Positions 38,128 through 46,725 of a DNA stretch of 64,000 nt are shown in pieces. A program made the translations under genes and the position numbers. Source of the stretch: Nitrosomonas sp. (lineage in GTDB: Bacteria; Pseudomonadota; Gammaproteobacteria; Burkholderiales; Nitrosomonadaceae). Within the stretch, counting starts at the first letter, position 1. Every line of letters begins with the position of its first letter. Where the stretch lies: positions 165,013 through 229,012 of the forward strand of contig JAMWZY010000004.1 of the NCBI GenBank assembly GCA_024281825.1, given 5' to 3'. Under the pieces are notes generated by a model. That model ran no database searches, was not told where the DNA came from, and saw only the letters and a program-made list of their open reading frames with translations.

Positions 38128-39375
38128 TTATTCTATTTTTATCCAGGTTAAGGGGTCAAGCGGCTTACCATTGTAGCGTAATTCAAAATATAACCCAGAA
38201 TCAAGATTGCCGCTGCTATTTCCAACAGTAGCAATGGTGTCACCTGCTCGAATAGCTGTGCCAACTTGTTTGAGAAGTGTCTCATTATTACCATAAAGAC
38301 TCATATAGCCTTTGCCGTGATCCACAATAAGTAAATTTCCAAAACCTTTCAGCCATTCGGCAAATACGACTTTACCATCGGTAATTGCTTTAATTTCATT
38401 GCCTGTCTGGGATTGAATGAAGAGTCCTTTCCAGATTACATGTTTTCCAGATCTTTGGTCACCAAAATGATTCATAAGTTTCCCATGAACCGGTAATTTG
38501 AATTTGCCTTTCTGCAATTGGAGTGATGCATTAGATGTCGTAGCTTGTGGAAGTTTGCTGCCATTAATAGGTGCTTTTTCTTGAGGGGTTTTTGCACGTT
38601 TTTCTTCTTGTGCTTGCTGCTGGCGAATGGCCTGGCTAATTTTGCTGATGAGTTGTGAAATACGTTTCTCATCATTACGCAATTTACTGATTTCTTGTTG
38701 TTGTTGCGTAATTTGCCCTGAAACCTGCGTAAGTATAGCTTGGTGCTTGTTTTTTTCTCGCGCCAGATTTTCTTGCTGAGAGATATATTGCGATTGTATG
38801 GAGCTCATTTCCTGCTGTTTTTTTTGTTGTGTTTCTGACAGGTTTGTTATCTTCTGTTGATGATTTAACAGGTTCTGAATACCATCCGAACTTGCCAGCA
38901 GCAGTTGCTTGAAGTAATACATATCTCTAAGAATTTGATTGGGGTCTTTCTGATTAAAAACGTATTGCAGATAATTGCGCTGTCCTTTTGCATAATGGTG
39001 GTAGAACAATTGTTCTAGCTGATTTTGTTCTTTTATAAGATCGTAACTAAGCCGGTGAAGTTGCGTTGTTAAATCTTGTAACTCTTGGTTTGCTATTTTT
39101 TTACTTTCCGTCAGTTTTTGGAGTTGATACATGATATCGCTAATGGCACGCTGAGCTTCTTGTATTTTAATCGCGGTATCTTGTTTGACTGTTTCTTTGT
39201 TAGCCAAATCCTTTTGTAAAGATTGAATACGTTCTTGCACTGATTTTAGTTTTTGTTGGTTATCAGAAAAAACTGGTGATGAGCAAAAAAATATCAGAAA
39301 ACAGATACAGTTACAGTGTCCTTTTATAAAGGAGCGAAGGTAGCATAATTGGGGTTGATAAAAAGAACTATTCAA
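38128..39375 (-). CDS. envC: EnvC-like murein hydrolase activator (degenerate M23)
   Basis: A 415-residue exported protein with a long N-terminal coiled coil (about 40-250, rich in Q, K and E), a low-complexity linker and a C-terminal LytM/M23 fold (about 305-415). The zinc ligands of active M23 enzymes appear lost: the C-terminal HxH position reads YFELR. This is as in EnvC, which activates amidases rather than cutting murein itself. No ATG lies upstream of the hydrophobic segment; TTG at 39375 is the best start but its ribosome site is weak, so the N-terminus is uncertain. Confidence 0.85.
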   Translation of the reverse strand: MNSSFYQPQLCYLRSFIKGHCNCICFLIFFCSSPVFSDNQQKLKSVQERIQSLQKDLANKETVKQDTAIKIQEAQRAISDIMYQLQKLTESKKIANQELQDLTTQLHRLSYDLIKEQNQLEQLFYHHYAKGQRNYLQYVFNQKDPNQILRDMYYFKQLLLASSDGIQNLLNHQQKITNLSETQQKKQQEMSSIQSQYISQQENLAREKNKHQAILTQVSGQITQQQQEISKLRNDEKRISQLISKISQAIRQQQAQEEKRAKTPQEKAPINGSKLPQATTSNASLQLQKGKFKLPVHGKLMNHFGDQRSGKHVIWKGLFIQSQTGNEIKAITDGKVVFAEWLKGFGNLLIVDHGKGYMSLYGNNETLLKQVGTAIRAGDTIATVGNSSGNLDSGLYFELRYNGKPLDPLTWIKIE

Positions 39376-39442
39376 GCTATCTAAAAATATCCTAACCTAT
39401 AGTTGTTTTCAGATTTGAGTTTGAGTAATGGTAATTAATGTT

Positions 39443-40192
39443 TTAAGTCTTTGTTTTTGCTTGATCAGCAACTGACTGAATCGCTTGTTGTATTTCAGAT
39501 AAATTCCCTAAATAATAATTCTGAATCGGTTTCAAATTATCATCAAGTTCGTAAACTAGCGGGATACCTGTCGGGATATTGAAATTCAGTATTTCTTCCT
39601 CAGAAAAATTATTCAAGTATTGTGCTAATGCTCGTAATGAATTACCGTGAGCTGCAATAATTATATTTTTGCCAGATTTTACTTGTGGCGCAATAATAGT
39701 ATCCCAATAAGGCAAAAATCTTTCTACCGTGTCCCTTAAGCATTCAGTAAGCGGTAATTGGTTGGCAGTTAGATCTTTATAGCGAGGATCAGAACCAGGG
39801 TAACGGCTATCGCCCGGTGTTAGGGCAGGCGGTTTTGCATCGTAGCTACGGCGCCATATCAAGACTTGTTCCTCACCATACTGTGCAGCGATTTCGGCCT
39901 TATTTAATCCCTGTAGTGCACCATAGTGTCTTTCATTTAGGCGCCAAGTATGCTCAATGGGAATCCACATTTGGTCCATTTCATCTAGGGCAATCCATAA
40001 GGTGCGAATAGCGCGTTTAAGCACAGAAGTGTAAGCGATGTCGAATGAGTACCCTAAATTTTTAAGGAGCTGTCCGGCATTCTTGGCTTCTTGTATCCCT
40101 TGTGGCGTTAAATCTACATCAGTCCAGCCAGTAAATCTGTTTTCTTTGTTCCAAATGCTCTCTCCGTGTCTCAGGAGAACAATTTTCTTCAT
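39443..40192 (-). CDS. gpmA: 2,3-bisphosphoglycerate-dependent phosphoglycerate mutase
   Basis: A 249-residue dPGM that interconverts 3- and 2-phosphoglycerate in glycolysis and gluconeogenesis. It has the phosphohistidine start [18 protein letters not shown], the [16 protein letters not shown] block and the second histidine in [10 protein letters not shown]. The length matches E. coli GpmA. It is the first gene of the minus-strand gpmA-envC-ctpA-moeB run, with a divergent promoter region toward the rhodanese gene. Confidence 0.97.
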   Translation of the reverse strand: MKKIVLLRHGESIWNKENRFTGWTDVDLTPQGIQEAKNAGQLLKNLGYSFDIAYTSVLKRAIRTLWIALDEMDQMWIPIEHTWRLNERHYGALQGLNKAEIAAQYGEEQVLIWRRSYDAKPPALTPGDSRYPGSDPRYKDLTANQLPLTECLRDTVERFLPYWDTIIAPQVKSGKNIIIAAHGNSLRALAQYLNNFSEEEILNFNIPTGIPLVYELDDNLKPIQNYYLGNLSEIQQAIQSVADQAKTKT

Positions 40193-40466
40193 GGTATTTA
40201 GAATGGAATAATCGTAACGCGGAATAGAATCGCCATATTCTAGTATATTCCGGAGCTATTTGCAGCATCTTTACACATATTTACTCTTAAATAACGAATC
40301 TTGTCTACAATTAAGCTATGTCGAGGCGCGGCTTAATCAAAGCGATATAGATTATTAATTCGCAGACATAATGTTAATATACGTGCCCATTAGAATATGG
40401 TAAATATTCAACATTTTTCGATTGAAGTAAATTTTTTAAAATTATTAAAGCTATAACATTATCAAC

Positions 40467-40901
40467 ATGGATCTATCATTATTTCAAAACCACTTTCTTT
40501 TAAGAATTGAAAATTTAATTTTTTTGATTACAGCAATTGTCAGTGGCTTAATGCTACTGTGGAGCTTGTTAGCACAGCGTGGAGTCAAGGAAATTGATAC
40601 TAGAGTTGCGGTACAGTTAATTAACTATGAAAATGCGGCGATTGTCGACGTGCGCGATGATAGTGAATATGCGAATGGGCATCTACCAAATTCCAAGCAT
40701 ATCCCTGCTGAAAAAATGGAAGAGCGCTGGAAGGAACTGGAAAAATACAAGGATAAACCCGTCATAATGATTTACCGTGGAGGAGTGCGATCCAGTAGCG
40801 CAAGTACTCTGTTAAAAAAGAATGGTTTTCTCCAAATTTTTAATTTAATGGGAGGGATTGATGCTTGGAAAAGAGCGAATCTTCCCATAGTAAAGCGATG
40901 A
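40467..40901 (+). CDS. Membrane-anchored rhodanese-like protein with Tyr at the catalytic Cys position
   Basis: A 144-residue protein with one N-terminal membrane helix (about 15-36) and a rhodanese domain (about 45-140): AAIVDVRDDSEYANGHLPNSKHIP is the conserved CH2A/CH2B part. The active-site loop reads IYRGGVRS where active enzymes have YCRxGxRS, so the sulfur-carrying cysteine is replaced by tyrosine (TAC; TGC would be cysteine). It resembles YibN, and the following genes grxC, secB and gpsA give the usual context. It may be a scaffold without sulfurtransferase activity, or the one-base change could be a sequence error. Confidence 0.85.
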   Translation: MDLSLFQNHFLLRIENLIFLITAIVSGLMLLWSLLAQRGVKEIDTRVAVQLINYENAAIVDVRDDSEYANGHLPNSKHIPAEKMEERWKELEKYKDKPVIMIYRGGVRSSSASTLLKKNGFLQIFNLMGGIDAWKRANLPIVKR

Positions 40902-40910
40902 AGGAAATTG

Positions 40911-41165
40911 ATGTCAAAAATTACTATGTATGTAACGGGATCTTGTCCTTATTGCAAGATGGCAGAAAATTTATTACGAACAAAAGGTGTACAGGATATC
41001 GAAAAAATCCGTGTGGATTTAAATTCTGAGCAGCGTCATGAAATGATGACTAAAACTGGTCGACGTACAGTTCCACAAATATATATCAATGAAAAACACA
41101 TCGGCGGTTATGATGATTTGTCATTGCTAGATCACAAAGGTGAGCTGTCAGCTTTACTCTTGTAA
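40911..41165 (+). CDS. grxC: Glutaredoxin 3
   Basis: An 84-residue thioredoxin-fold dithiol reductase that uses glutathione. The ATG at 40911 follows AAGGAA; an in-frame TTG at 40908 is discounted. The active site GSCPYCKMAE (CPYC), the cis-proline TVPQIYIN and the glutathione-binding GGYDDL are intact. It sits 9 bp after the rhodanese gene and upstream of secB, a conserved grouping. Confidence 0.96.
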   Translation: MSKITMYVTGSCPYCKMAENLLRTKGVQDIEKIRVDLNSEQRHEMMTKTGRRTVPQIYINEKHIGGYDDLSLLDHKGELSALLL

Positions 41166-41238
41166 TCTGGCGAAGTTTAAGCCCAAGGACTATATAAGAA
41201 AAACTAGTGTTTAATGCTAATTTTGGATAGAAAATGAT

Positions 41239-41697
41239 ATGAGTGAGCCAGCGCAACCACAACAACAACCGACATTTGTAATAGAGAAACTTTACGTTAA
41301 GGATTTATCGTTAGAGATTCCAAATGCACCTCAGGTTTTCTTGGAAAGGGAAGCTCCTGAAATTAATATGCAGCTTGGTGGTAAAAATCAAAATTTGGGT
41401 GATGATCTCTATGAGGTTTTATTGACGGTTACTGTAACAGCAAAAATTAAAGATAAGGTTTTGTTTTTAGTAGAAGCCCAACAAGCGGGTGTTTTTCGTA
41501 TAGACAATATCTCCGAAGATGAAATTGGTCCTATACTGGGCATTGGATGTCCAAATATTATTTTTCCGTATTTGCGCGAGGTGGTATCGGATATCGTTAT
41601 ACGTGCTGGTTTTCCACCAGTCATTCTTAATCCGGTTAATTTTGAAGCTATTTATCGTCAAAAGAAACCGGATTCTATCGTGAATGGGGCGAGCTAA
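41239..41697 (+). CDS. secB: Protein-export chaperone SecB
   Basis: SecB keeps preproteins unfolded and delivers them to SecA. The 152-residue protein matches the family throughout: FVIEKLYVKDLSLEIPNAPQVF near the start, the central KDKVLFLVEAQQAGVFRI and the ILGIGCPNIIFPYLREVVSDI block. The C-terminal tail is short but lacks nothing obvious of the core. It is part of the rhodanese-grxC-secB-SH3-gpsA operon. Confidence 0.96.
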   Translation: MSEPAQPQQQPTFVIEKLYVKDLSLEIPNAPQVFLEREAPEINMQLGGKNQNLGDDLYEVLLTVTVTAKIKDKVLFLVEAQQAGVFRIDNISEDEIGPILGIGCPNIIFPYLREVVSDIVIRAGFPPVILNPVNFEAIYRQKKPDSIVNGAS

Positions 41698-41727
41698 ATG
41701 TTTTAACGGATTGATATGGAGGAATAA

Positions 41728-42186
41728 ATGAAGAAGCTTTCGTATTCTTTACGTGCTGTTTTAATGATAGCGGGATTGTATTTTTCGAATTATGTTTTAG
41801 CTGAAATGTCATATTTCTCTGTTGCTGAGAATGGCACAATAATGTACGACGCACCTTCCCTAAAGGCCGGAAAACAATATGTGGTGGGTCTTTATTATCC
41901 CGTCGAAATAATTGTAGATGTGGAGAATTGGGTGAAAGTAAGAGATAGTAGCGGAGTGCTTGCCTGGATAGAAAAGAAAGCTTTGAGTGATAAACGTTAC
42001 GTTGTTGTTACCGCTTCAATTGCAAGTGTGCATCAAGCTCCAGATATTAACTCAGTGTTACTGTTTCAAGTTGAACAAAATGTTGTTATGGAATGGATGG
42101 ATGCTGATAATCCGGGCTGGGTCAGAGTCCGTCACCTAGATGGACAAATAGGGTACGTAAAGAGTATTCAGGTTTGGGGTTCATGA
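41728..42186 (+). CDS. Exported SH3-domain protein
   Basis: A 152-residue protein with a signal peptide (cleavage near VLA-EM) and two bacterial SH3-like repeats (about 30-85 and 92-150), with the pairs NWVKVRDSSGVLAWIE and GWVRVRHLDGQIGYVK marking each. Bacterial SH3 domains bind cell-wall peptides. A GGAGG site precedes the ATG. It overlaps gpsA by ATGA. Members of this family are regularly found between secB and gpsA in betaproteobacteria; function unknown. Confidence 0.8.
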   Translation: MKKLSYSLRAVLMIAGLYFSNYVLAEMSYFSVAENGTIMYDAPSLKAGKQYVVGLYYPVEIIVDVENWVKVRDSSGVLAWIEKKALSDKRYVVVTASIASVHQAPDINSVLLFQVEQNVVMEWMDADNPGWVRVRHLDGQIGYVKSIQVWGS

Positions 42187-43175
42187 GAATTGCGATATTA
42201 GGTGCGGGTGCATGGGGTTCTGCTTTAGCGATAAATTTGTCATCGTGTCATCAGGTGAATCTCTGGACTAGGGATAGTCATCATGCCATGGAAATGATAG
42301 CAACAGGTATTAATCAACGGTATTTGCCGCATTATGCATTACCTAAAACGATCAAAATCTCAGCTGTGCTTACGGACGCTCTAAAAGAAGTAGATTTTGC
42401 GCTAGTTGTGGTTCCCATTTCAGGTTTGCGTGAAACGTTAAGAAAAATTACAGCATCTCGAATTAAACTTCCATTGTTGTGGGGATGTAAAGGTTTTGAG
42501 TCTAGTACTGCTAAATTACCTCACCAGATTATCCAAGAAGAATACTCTGGATTCGTATCACAGTGTGGAGTTTTGTCCGGGCCCAGTTTTGCTGACGAAG
42601 TAGCTCGAAATTTACCGACCGCGTTAACATTGGCTTCAAAAGACCCAGAGTTCTCCAAACAGATGGCAGCTAGCCTACATAATCCGAAATTACGCATTTA
42701 TACTAGCCGAGATGTTATTGGCGTAGAAATTGGTGGCGCAATAAAAAACGTGATCAGTATTGCCGCGGGAATTTCTGATGGACTTGGGTTTGGAAATAAT
42801 GCTCGCGCTGCTTTAGTTACCAGAGGGTTGTCTGAAATAACTCGGTTAGGATTGAAATTAGGTGGTGACTTAAAGACTTTTATGGGATTGACTGGAATTG
42901 GTGATTTGATTTTAACCAGTACCGGTCAATTATCACGTAATCGTCGAGTTGGATTAATGCTTGCAGAAGGGAAATCAATCGATGAAATTCTTGCGCAATT
43001 AGGTCACGTTGCAGAAGGCGTATATACGACACAATCGGTTTTGCAATTGGGGAAACGGTTAAATATCGAAATGCCAATTACACAGGCTGTATATAGCATT
43101 CTTCATGAGCGAGTATCTCCTCGTTCGGCGGTGGAAGTGTTGTTAAATCGCGAACAAAAAACAGAAGTTTATTAA
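42183..43175 (+). CDS. gpsA: NAD(P)H-dependent glycerol-3-phosphate dehydrogenase
   Basis: GpsA makes sn-glycerol-3-phosphate for phospholipids. The ATG at 42183 overlaps the stop of the SH3 gene; an in-frame TTG at 42174 is not needed. In the 330-residue product the Rossmann motif LGAGAWGSALA, the GCKGFE block, GPSFADEVA, and the catalytic lysine in GGAIKNVISIAAG with the GLSEITRLG and FMGLTGIGDLILT segments are all present. Confidence 0.96.
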   Translation: MRIAILGAGAWGSALAINLSSCHQVNLWTRDSHHAMEMIATGINQRYLPHYALPKTIKISAVLTDALKEVDFALVVVPISGLRETLRKITASRIKLPLLWGCKGFESSTAKLPHQIIQEEYSGFVSQCGVLSGPSFADEVARNLPTALTLASKDPEFSKQMAASLHNPKLRIYTSRDVIGVEIGGAIKNVISIAAGISDGLGFGNNARAALVTRGLSEITRLGLKLGGDLKTFMGLTGIGDLILTSTGQLSRNRRVGLMLAEGKSIDEILAQLGHVAEGVYTTQSVLQLGKRLNIEMPITQAVYSILHERVSPRSAVEVLLNREQKTEVY

Positions 43176-43318
43176 CGATTGTAGACTTCTATAGTTTCTT
43201 TAAATTATTTTTATATCTTTTTGTTTATTAAGTAAAAGACTTCCTAATAAATAGGACTTATTTTGAGTTCAATTGAAAAAAGATTGATAAATCATGAAAC
43301 TGAAGTATCTTAATTGTC

Positions 43319-43347
43319 TTGACCAAGCTTTAATGGCTTGATATAAG
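43319..43347 (+). promoter_or_regulatory. Sigma-70-type promoter for hupB
   Basis: TTGACC at 43319-43324 and TATAAG at 43342-43347 with an ideal 17-bp spacer, about 57 bp before the hupB start codon. It probably also drives the two tRNA genes behind hupB. Confidence 0.6.
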
Positions 43348-43403
43348 TGCGCTTGCAGTATTTGCTTGTGATTTAATTACCATTAACTTTGAAGGGGAAT
43401 GTT

Positions 43404-43676
43404 ATGAACAAATCCGAACTCATTGAAGCAATCGCAAAATCCGCCAAACTCTCTAAAGCTGCTGCTGGAAATGCTTTAGATGGAACATTGTCTGCAATAA
43501 AAGGAGCACTTAAAAAAAATGAAAGTGTGACATTAGTCGGATTTGGTACCTTCAAAGTAGGCACACGAGCTGCGCGTACAGGCCGTAACCCACGTACGGG
43601 CGCCGCTATAAAAATCAAAGCAGCAAAAGTTCCAAAATTCAGTGCTGGTAAAGCGCTAAAAGATGCAGTAAACTAG
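43404..43676 (+). CDS. hupB: DNA-binding protein HU
   Basis: A 90-residue histone-like protein that bends DNA as a dimer. The ATG at 43404 follows GAAGGGGA and gives the usual start [13 protein letters not shown]; a frame opening at 43389 is discounted. The DNA-binding arm has the family signature [22 protein letters not shown] followed by the basic C-terminal strand and helix. The stop codon is only 12 nt before tRNA-Val. Confidence 0.96.
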   Translation: MNKSELIEAIAKSAKLSKAAAGNALDGTLSAIKGALKKNESVTLVGFGTFKVGTRAARTGRNPRTGAAIKIKAAKVPKFSAGKALKDAVN

Positions 43677-43688
43677 CGCACTTTGCTG

Positions 43689-43764
43689 GGGTGCTTAGCT
43701 CAGCTGGTAGAGCGTCGCCCTTACAAGGCGAATGTCGGCGGTTCGATCCCGTCAGCACCCACCA
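43689..43764 (+). tRNA. tRNA-Val (anticodon TAC)
   Basis: A 76-nt cloverleaf with acceptor stem GGGTGCT/AGCACCC, an anticodon loop CTTACAA, the TTCGATC T-loop and an encoded CCA end. It lies 12 nt after hupB without a terminator between, so it is likely released from a hupB transcript by processing. Confidence 0.95.
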
Positions 43765-43803
43765 GTTAAATTGTTAGTAACAAGGTTTAATTTTAGTTTG
43801 TAG

Positions 43804-43880
43804 GGAGTGGTAGTTCAGTTGGTTAGAATACCGGCCTGTCACGCCGGGGGTCGCGGGTTCGAGTCCCGTCCACTCCGCCA
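43804..43880 (+). tRNA. tRNA-Asp (anticodon GTC)
   Basis: A 77-nt cloverleaf with acceptor stem GGAGTGG/CCACTCC, anticodon loop CTGTCAC, T-loop TTCGAGT and encoded CCA. It is 39 nt after tRNA-Val and upstream of ppiD. Confidence 0.95.
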
Positions 43881-43940
43881 CGAATTCACTCTTTGTGAAA
43901 ATATCGCATATCAATCTTAATATTCAGTTAGGTTCATTTC

Positions 43941-45827
43941 GTGTTTGATTTCGTCAATCGCAAGAAACGTATTGTTCAAATCATTATGGCGTTAGCAGTA
44001 TTGCCATTTTTGTTTTGGGGAGTAGAATCGTATCGTGATAAGGGTGACGATGGGTTCGTTGCTATTGTGGAAGGTGATAAAATCTCACGTCGCGAGTTTG
44101 AGCAAGCATTACGAGACCACCATGAACGCGTTCGCGGAATGTTAGGCGCTAATTTCGATAGTTCAATGTTGGATAACTTTGAAGTTAGAAATTCAGTGTT
44201 GGAGCGCCTCGTCCAACAACGTTTGATTCAATCGGAAGCTGAGAAAAATGGATTTGTCGTGCTGGATTCGCAGCTAATCAAAACTATCCAAGATATCCAA
44301 GCATTTCAAAAAGAGGGTAAATTTTCTAAACAACAATACGAAGATTTATTGCGTGCGCAAGGATTGACGCCAGCACTTTTTGAATTGCGTGTACGTAAGG
44401 AGTTAATGATACAGCAGTTAATGGATGGATATAGTGAGAATGCTTTTGCGCCAGGTATGGTTGCGAAAAAAGTATCTTATTTAAGTGAAGTGCAACGCGA
44501 AGTTAGTCAGTCGATTATTAAAGAAGAGCAATTTTTTTCTGAAATACAACCAGATGAGCTGGAGATAAAAGCTTATTACGATAAAAATCAAGAAATTTTC
44601 CATTTACCTGAACGAGTGCGCGTCGAATACGTGGTGCTGTCTTTAGAAGATGTTGCTAAAAAAGAGTTAATCAGCGATGAAGCCATTGAAGTCTATTATG
44701 CTGAGCATCTCAATGATTTTGTTCAACCAGAGGAACGTAAAGCGAGCCATGTTTTAGTAAGCGTAGCTGCAGATGCTTCGCCAGAAGATAAACAAACGGC
44801 TCGAGAAAAAGCGCAGAAGGTATTAGAACAGGTTAAGCAAAATCCAGAACAGTTTGCAGAAATTGCAAAAGAGCTTTCAGATGATCCTGGTTCAGCCAAT
44901 AATGGTGGCGATCTTGGATTTTTTGGCCGTGGTGTAATGGTTAAGTCTTTTGAAGAGCAGATTTTTTCGATGCAAATAAACGAAATCAGTGACATTGTGG
45001 AAACGGATTTTGGTTTTCATGTAATTCAGTTGACTGATATTAAGGGGGAAAAGAAACCTGAATTGCAGGAAGTGCGTGAACAAATTGAACAACAATTAAA
45101 AGTACAAGCAGCTGAGAAAATTTTTGGAGAGATCTCTGAAGATTTTAGTAACATGGTTTATGAACAGAGTGAGAATTTGCAGGCCATTGCGGATAAGTTT
45201 GGTTTAACTATTAATAAAAGTGATTGGATAACTAAGATTGGTACCGAACTGCCGGTACTGAGTAGTGAGCGATTGTTATCGGCAATTTTTTCAAGCGATG
45301 CGATTGCCAGCCAAAAACCTACTGAAGCGATAGAAGTTGAAGCTGATACATTTGCTTCAGCGCGAGTCATTGAATATCAACCAGAAACTATTCAGCCTCT
45401 TGCAGTAGTTGAGACTCAGATAGTTGAAGCATTGAAAAAACAAATGGCGAGAACTAAAGCCATTGAGATTGGATTAAAAAGATTAGCGCAGCTTCAACAA
45501 GCAGCATCGGGTAATATAGAAGAAGTTGCATGGGATGAGCCAAAATTGATATCTTACATGCAGTCGCAAGATATGAATTCTGAAGAACTGCGTGCTGTTT
45601 TTAAAGCAGATATTAAGGAACTGCCGGCATATATCGGCTTAGAAAGCCCTGATGGATTTACTTTACTGAGAATCAGTAGGATTATTGAGCCGAGTGCTAT
45701 GGAAAAGGAAAAGCTTGATATCTTTAAGAAGCAATTGCAGCAAATGATTACTCAAGAAGAAACAGTAGCCTATTTGTCAGGGCTTAGAAAGCAATATGAC
45801 GTAAAAATAAATCAAGATGGTTTTTAG
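43941..45827 (+). CDS. ppiD: Periplasmic folding chaperone / peptidyl-prolyl isomerase PpiD
   Basis: A 628-residue inner-membrane-anchored protein: one helix at about 12-28, a SurA-like N-terminal chaperone region and a parvulin domain at about 265-367 ([35 protein letters not shown]), then a long C-terminal region. PpiD works beside SecYEG with YfgM, which is also in this window. The start codon is GTG at 43941. Position after hupB is conserved in proteobacteria. Its stop overlaps the convergent fabI stop by four bases. Confidence 0.93.
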   Translation: MFDFVNRKKRIVQIIMALAVLPFLFWGVESYRDKGDDGFVAIVEGDKISRREFEQALRDHHERVRGMLGANFDSSMLDNFEVRNSVLERLVQQRLIQSEAEKNGFVVLDSQLIKTIQDIQAFQKEGKFSKQQYEDLLRAQGLTPALFELRVRKELMIQQLMDGYSENAFAPGMVAKKVSYLSEVQREVSQSIIKEEQFFSEIQPDELEIKAYYDKNQEIFHLPERVRVEYVVLSLEDVAKKELISDEAIEVYYAEHLNDFVQPEERKASHVLVSVAADASPEDKQTAREKAQKVLEQVKQNPEQFAEIAKELSDDPGSANNGGDLGFFGRGVMVKSFEEQIFSMQINEISDIVETDFGFHVIQLTDIKGEKKPELQEVREQIEQQLKVQAAEKIFGEISEDFSNMVYEQSENLQAIADKFGLTINKSDWITKIGTELPVLSSERLLSAIFSSDAIASQKPTEAIEVEADTFASARVIEYQPETIQPLAVVETQIVEALKKQMARTKAIEIGLKRLAQLQQAASGNIEEVAWDEPKLISYMQSQDMNSEELRAVFKADIKELPAYIGLESPDGFTLLRISRIIEPSAMEKEKLDIFKKQLQQMITQEETVAYLSGLRKQYDVKINQDGF

Positions 45828-46618
45828 GTTTCAGAAGTTCTAATATTGAAAGCGACAGTATTGAAACCTGCATCAACATAAGTAATCTCGCCAGTAATTC
45901 CACTCGCCAAATCACTGCATAAAAAGGCAGCTGCGTTACCTACTTCTTCAGTAGTTACATTGCGGTGCAGCGGTGAAACTTTTTCGGTATATCCCAGTAA
46001 TTTTCCAAAATCTCCAATCCCGGCTGCGGCTAGAGTTTTGATCGGTCCAGCTGAAATCGCATTAACTCGAATACCTTTAGGTCCTAGGCTAGAAGCCATA
46101 AAGCGCACATTTGCCTCTAGACTGGCTTTAGCTAGCCCCATCACATTATAATTTGGCATGACTCGAACTGCACCTAAGTAGCTTAAAGTGAGGAGCGCAG
46201 CATTTCTGTTTTCCATCAATGGCAACGCTGCTTTGGCGAGAGCAGAGAAACTGTAAGAGCTAATATCATGTGCAATGCGAAATGCTTCTCTATCCACACT
46301 TTCTAGATAATCACCAGAAAGGGCGTGGCGGGGTGCAAATGCGATAGAATGCACGATACCATCCAATCCGTGCCAATGCTGCTTCAGAGCATCAAAACAA
46401 GCCGTAATTTCATCGTCACTAGCTACATCACAAGGAAATAATAAAGTGGAATCAAATTCTGCGGCTAGTTTTTCAACTCGGCTGCGTATATCTTCACCTT
46501 GATAAGTGAATGCTAAGGTTGCACCTTCTCGCTTCATCACTTTGGCGATACCGTAGGCAATAGAACGATTGCTGAGTAGGCCGGTTACGAGTATTTGTTT
46601 ATTGGAGAGAAATCCCAT
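45824..46618 (-). CDS. fabI: Enoyl-ACP reductase (NADH)
   Basis: FabI carries out the last reduction of each fatty-acid elongation round. The ATG at 46618 follows AAAGGA and gives 264 residues starting [12 protein letters not shown]; the frame extends to 46642 but has no better site there. The NADH-binding [14 protein letters not shown] and the catalytic Y-x6-Y-x-M...K arrangement in [22 protein letters not shown] are intact. It faces ppiD with overlapping stops and no room for a terminator. Confidence 0.95.
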   Translation of the reverse strand: MGFLSNKQILVTGLLSNRSIAYGIAKVMKREGATLAFTYQGEDIRSRVEKLAAEFDSTLLFPCDVASDDEITACFDALKQHWHGLDGIVHSIAFAPRHALSGDYLESVDREAFRIAHDISSYSFSALAKAALPLMENRNAALLTLSYLGAVRVMPNYNVMGLAKASLEANVRFMASSLGPKGIRVNAISAGPIKTLAAAGIGDFGKLLGYTEKVSPLHRNVTTEEVGNAAAFLCSDLASGITGEITYVDAGFNTVAFNIRTSET

Positions 46619-46725
46619 CAAATTTCCTTTAATATTGATCAAGCGGTGTCATTATAGCTGATGATAATGAGGTTGCAATTCGCAAATAAGATGATATGAC
46701 TAAATTACTTGTTTAGAGAGTTATT

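Noticed and set aside
38128-39375. Active M23 murein endopeptidase
   Set aside because: The fold is there but the zinc ligands appear missing, and the coiled coil and operon context fit an EnvC-type activator.
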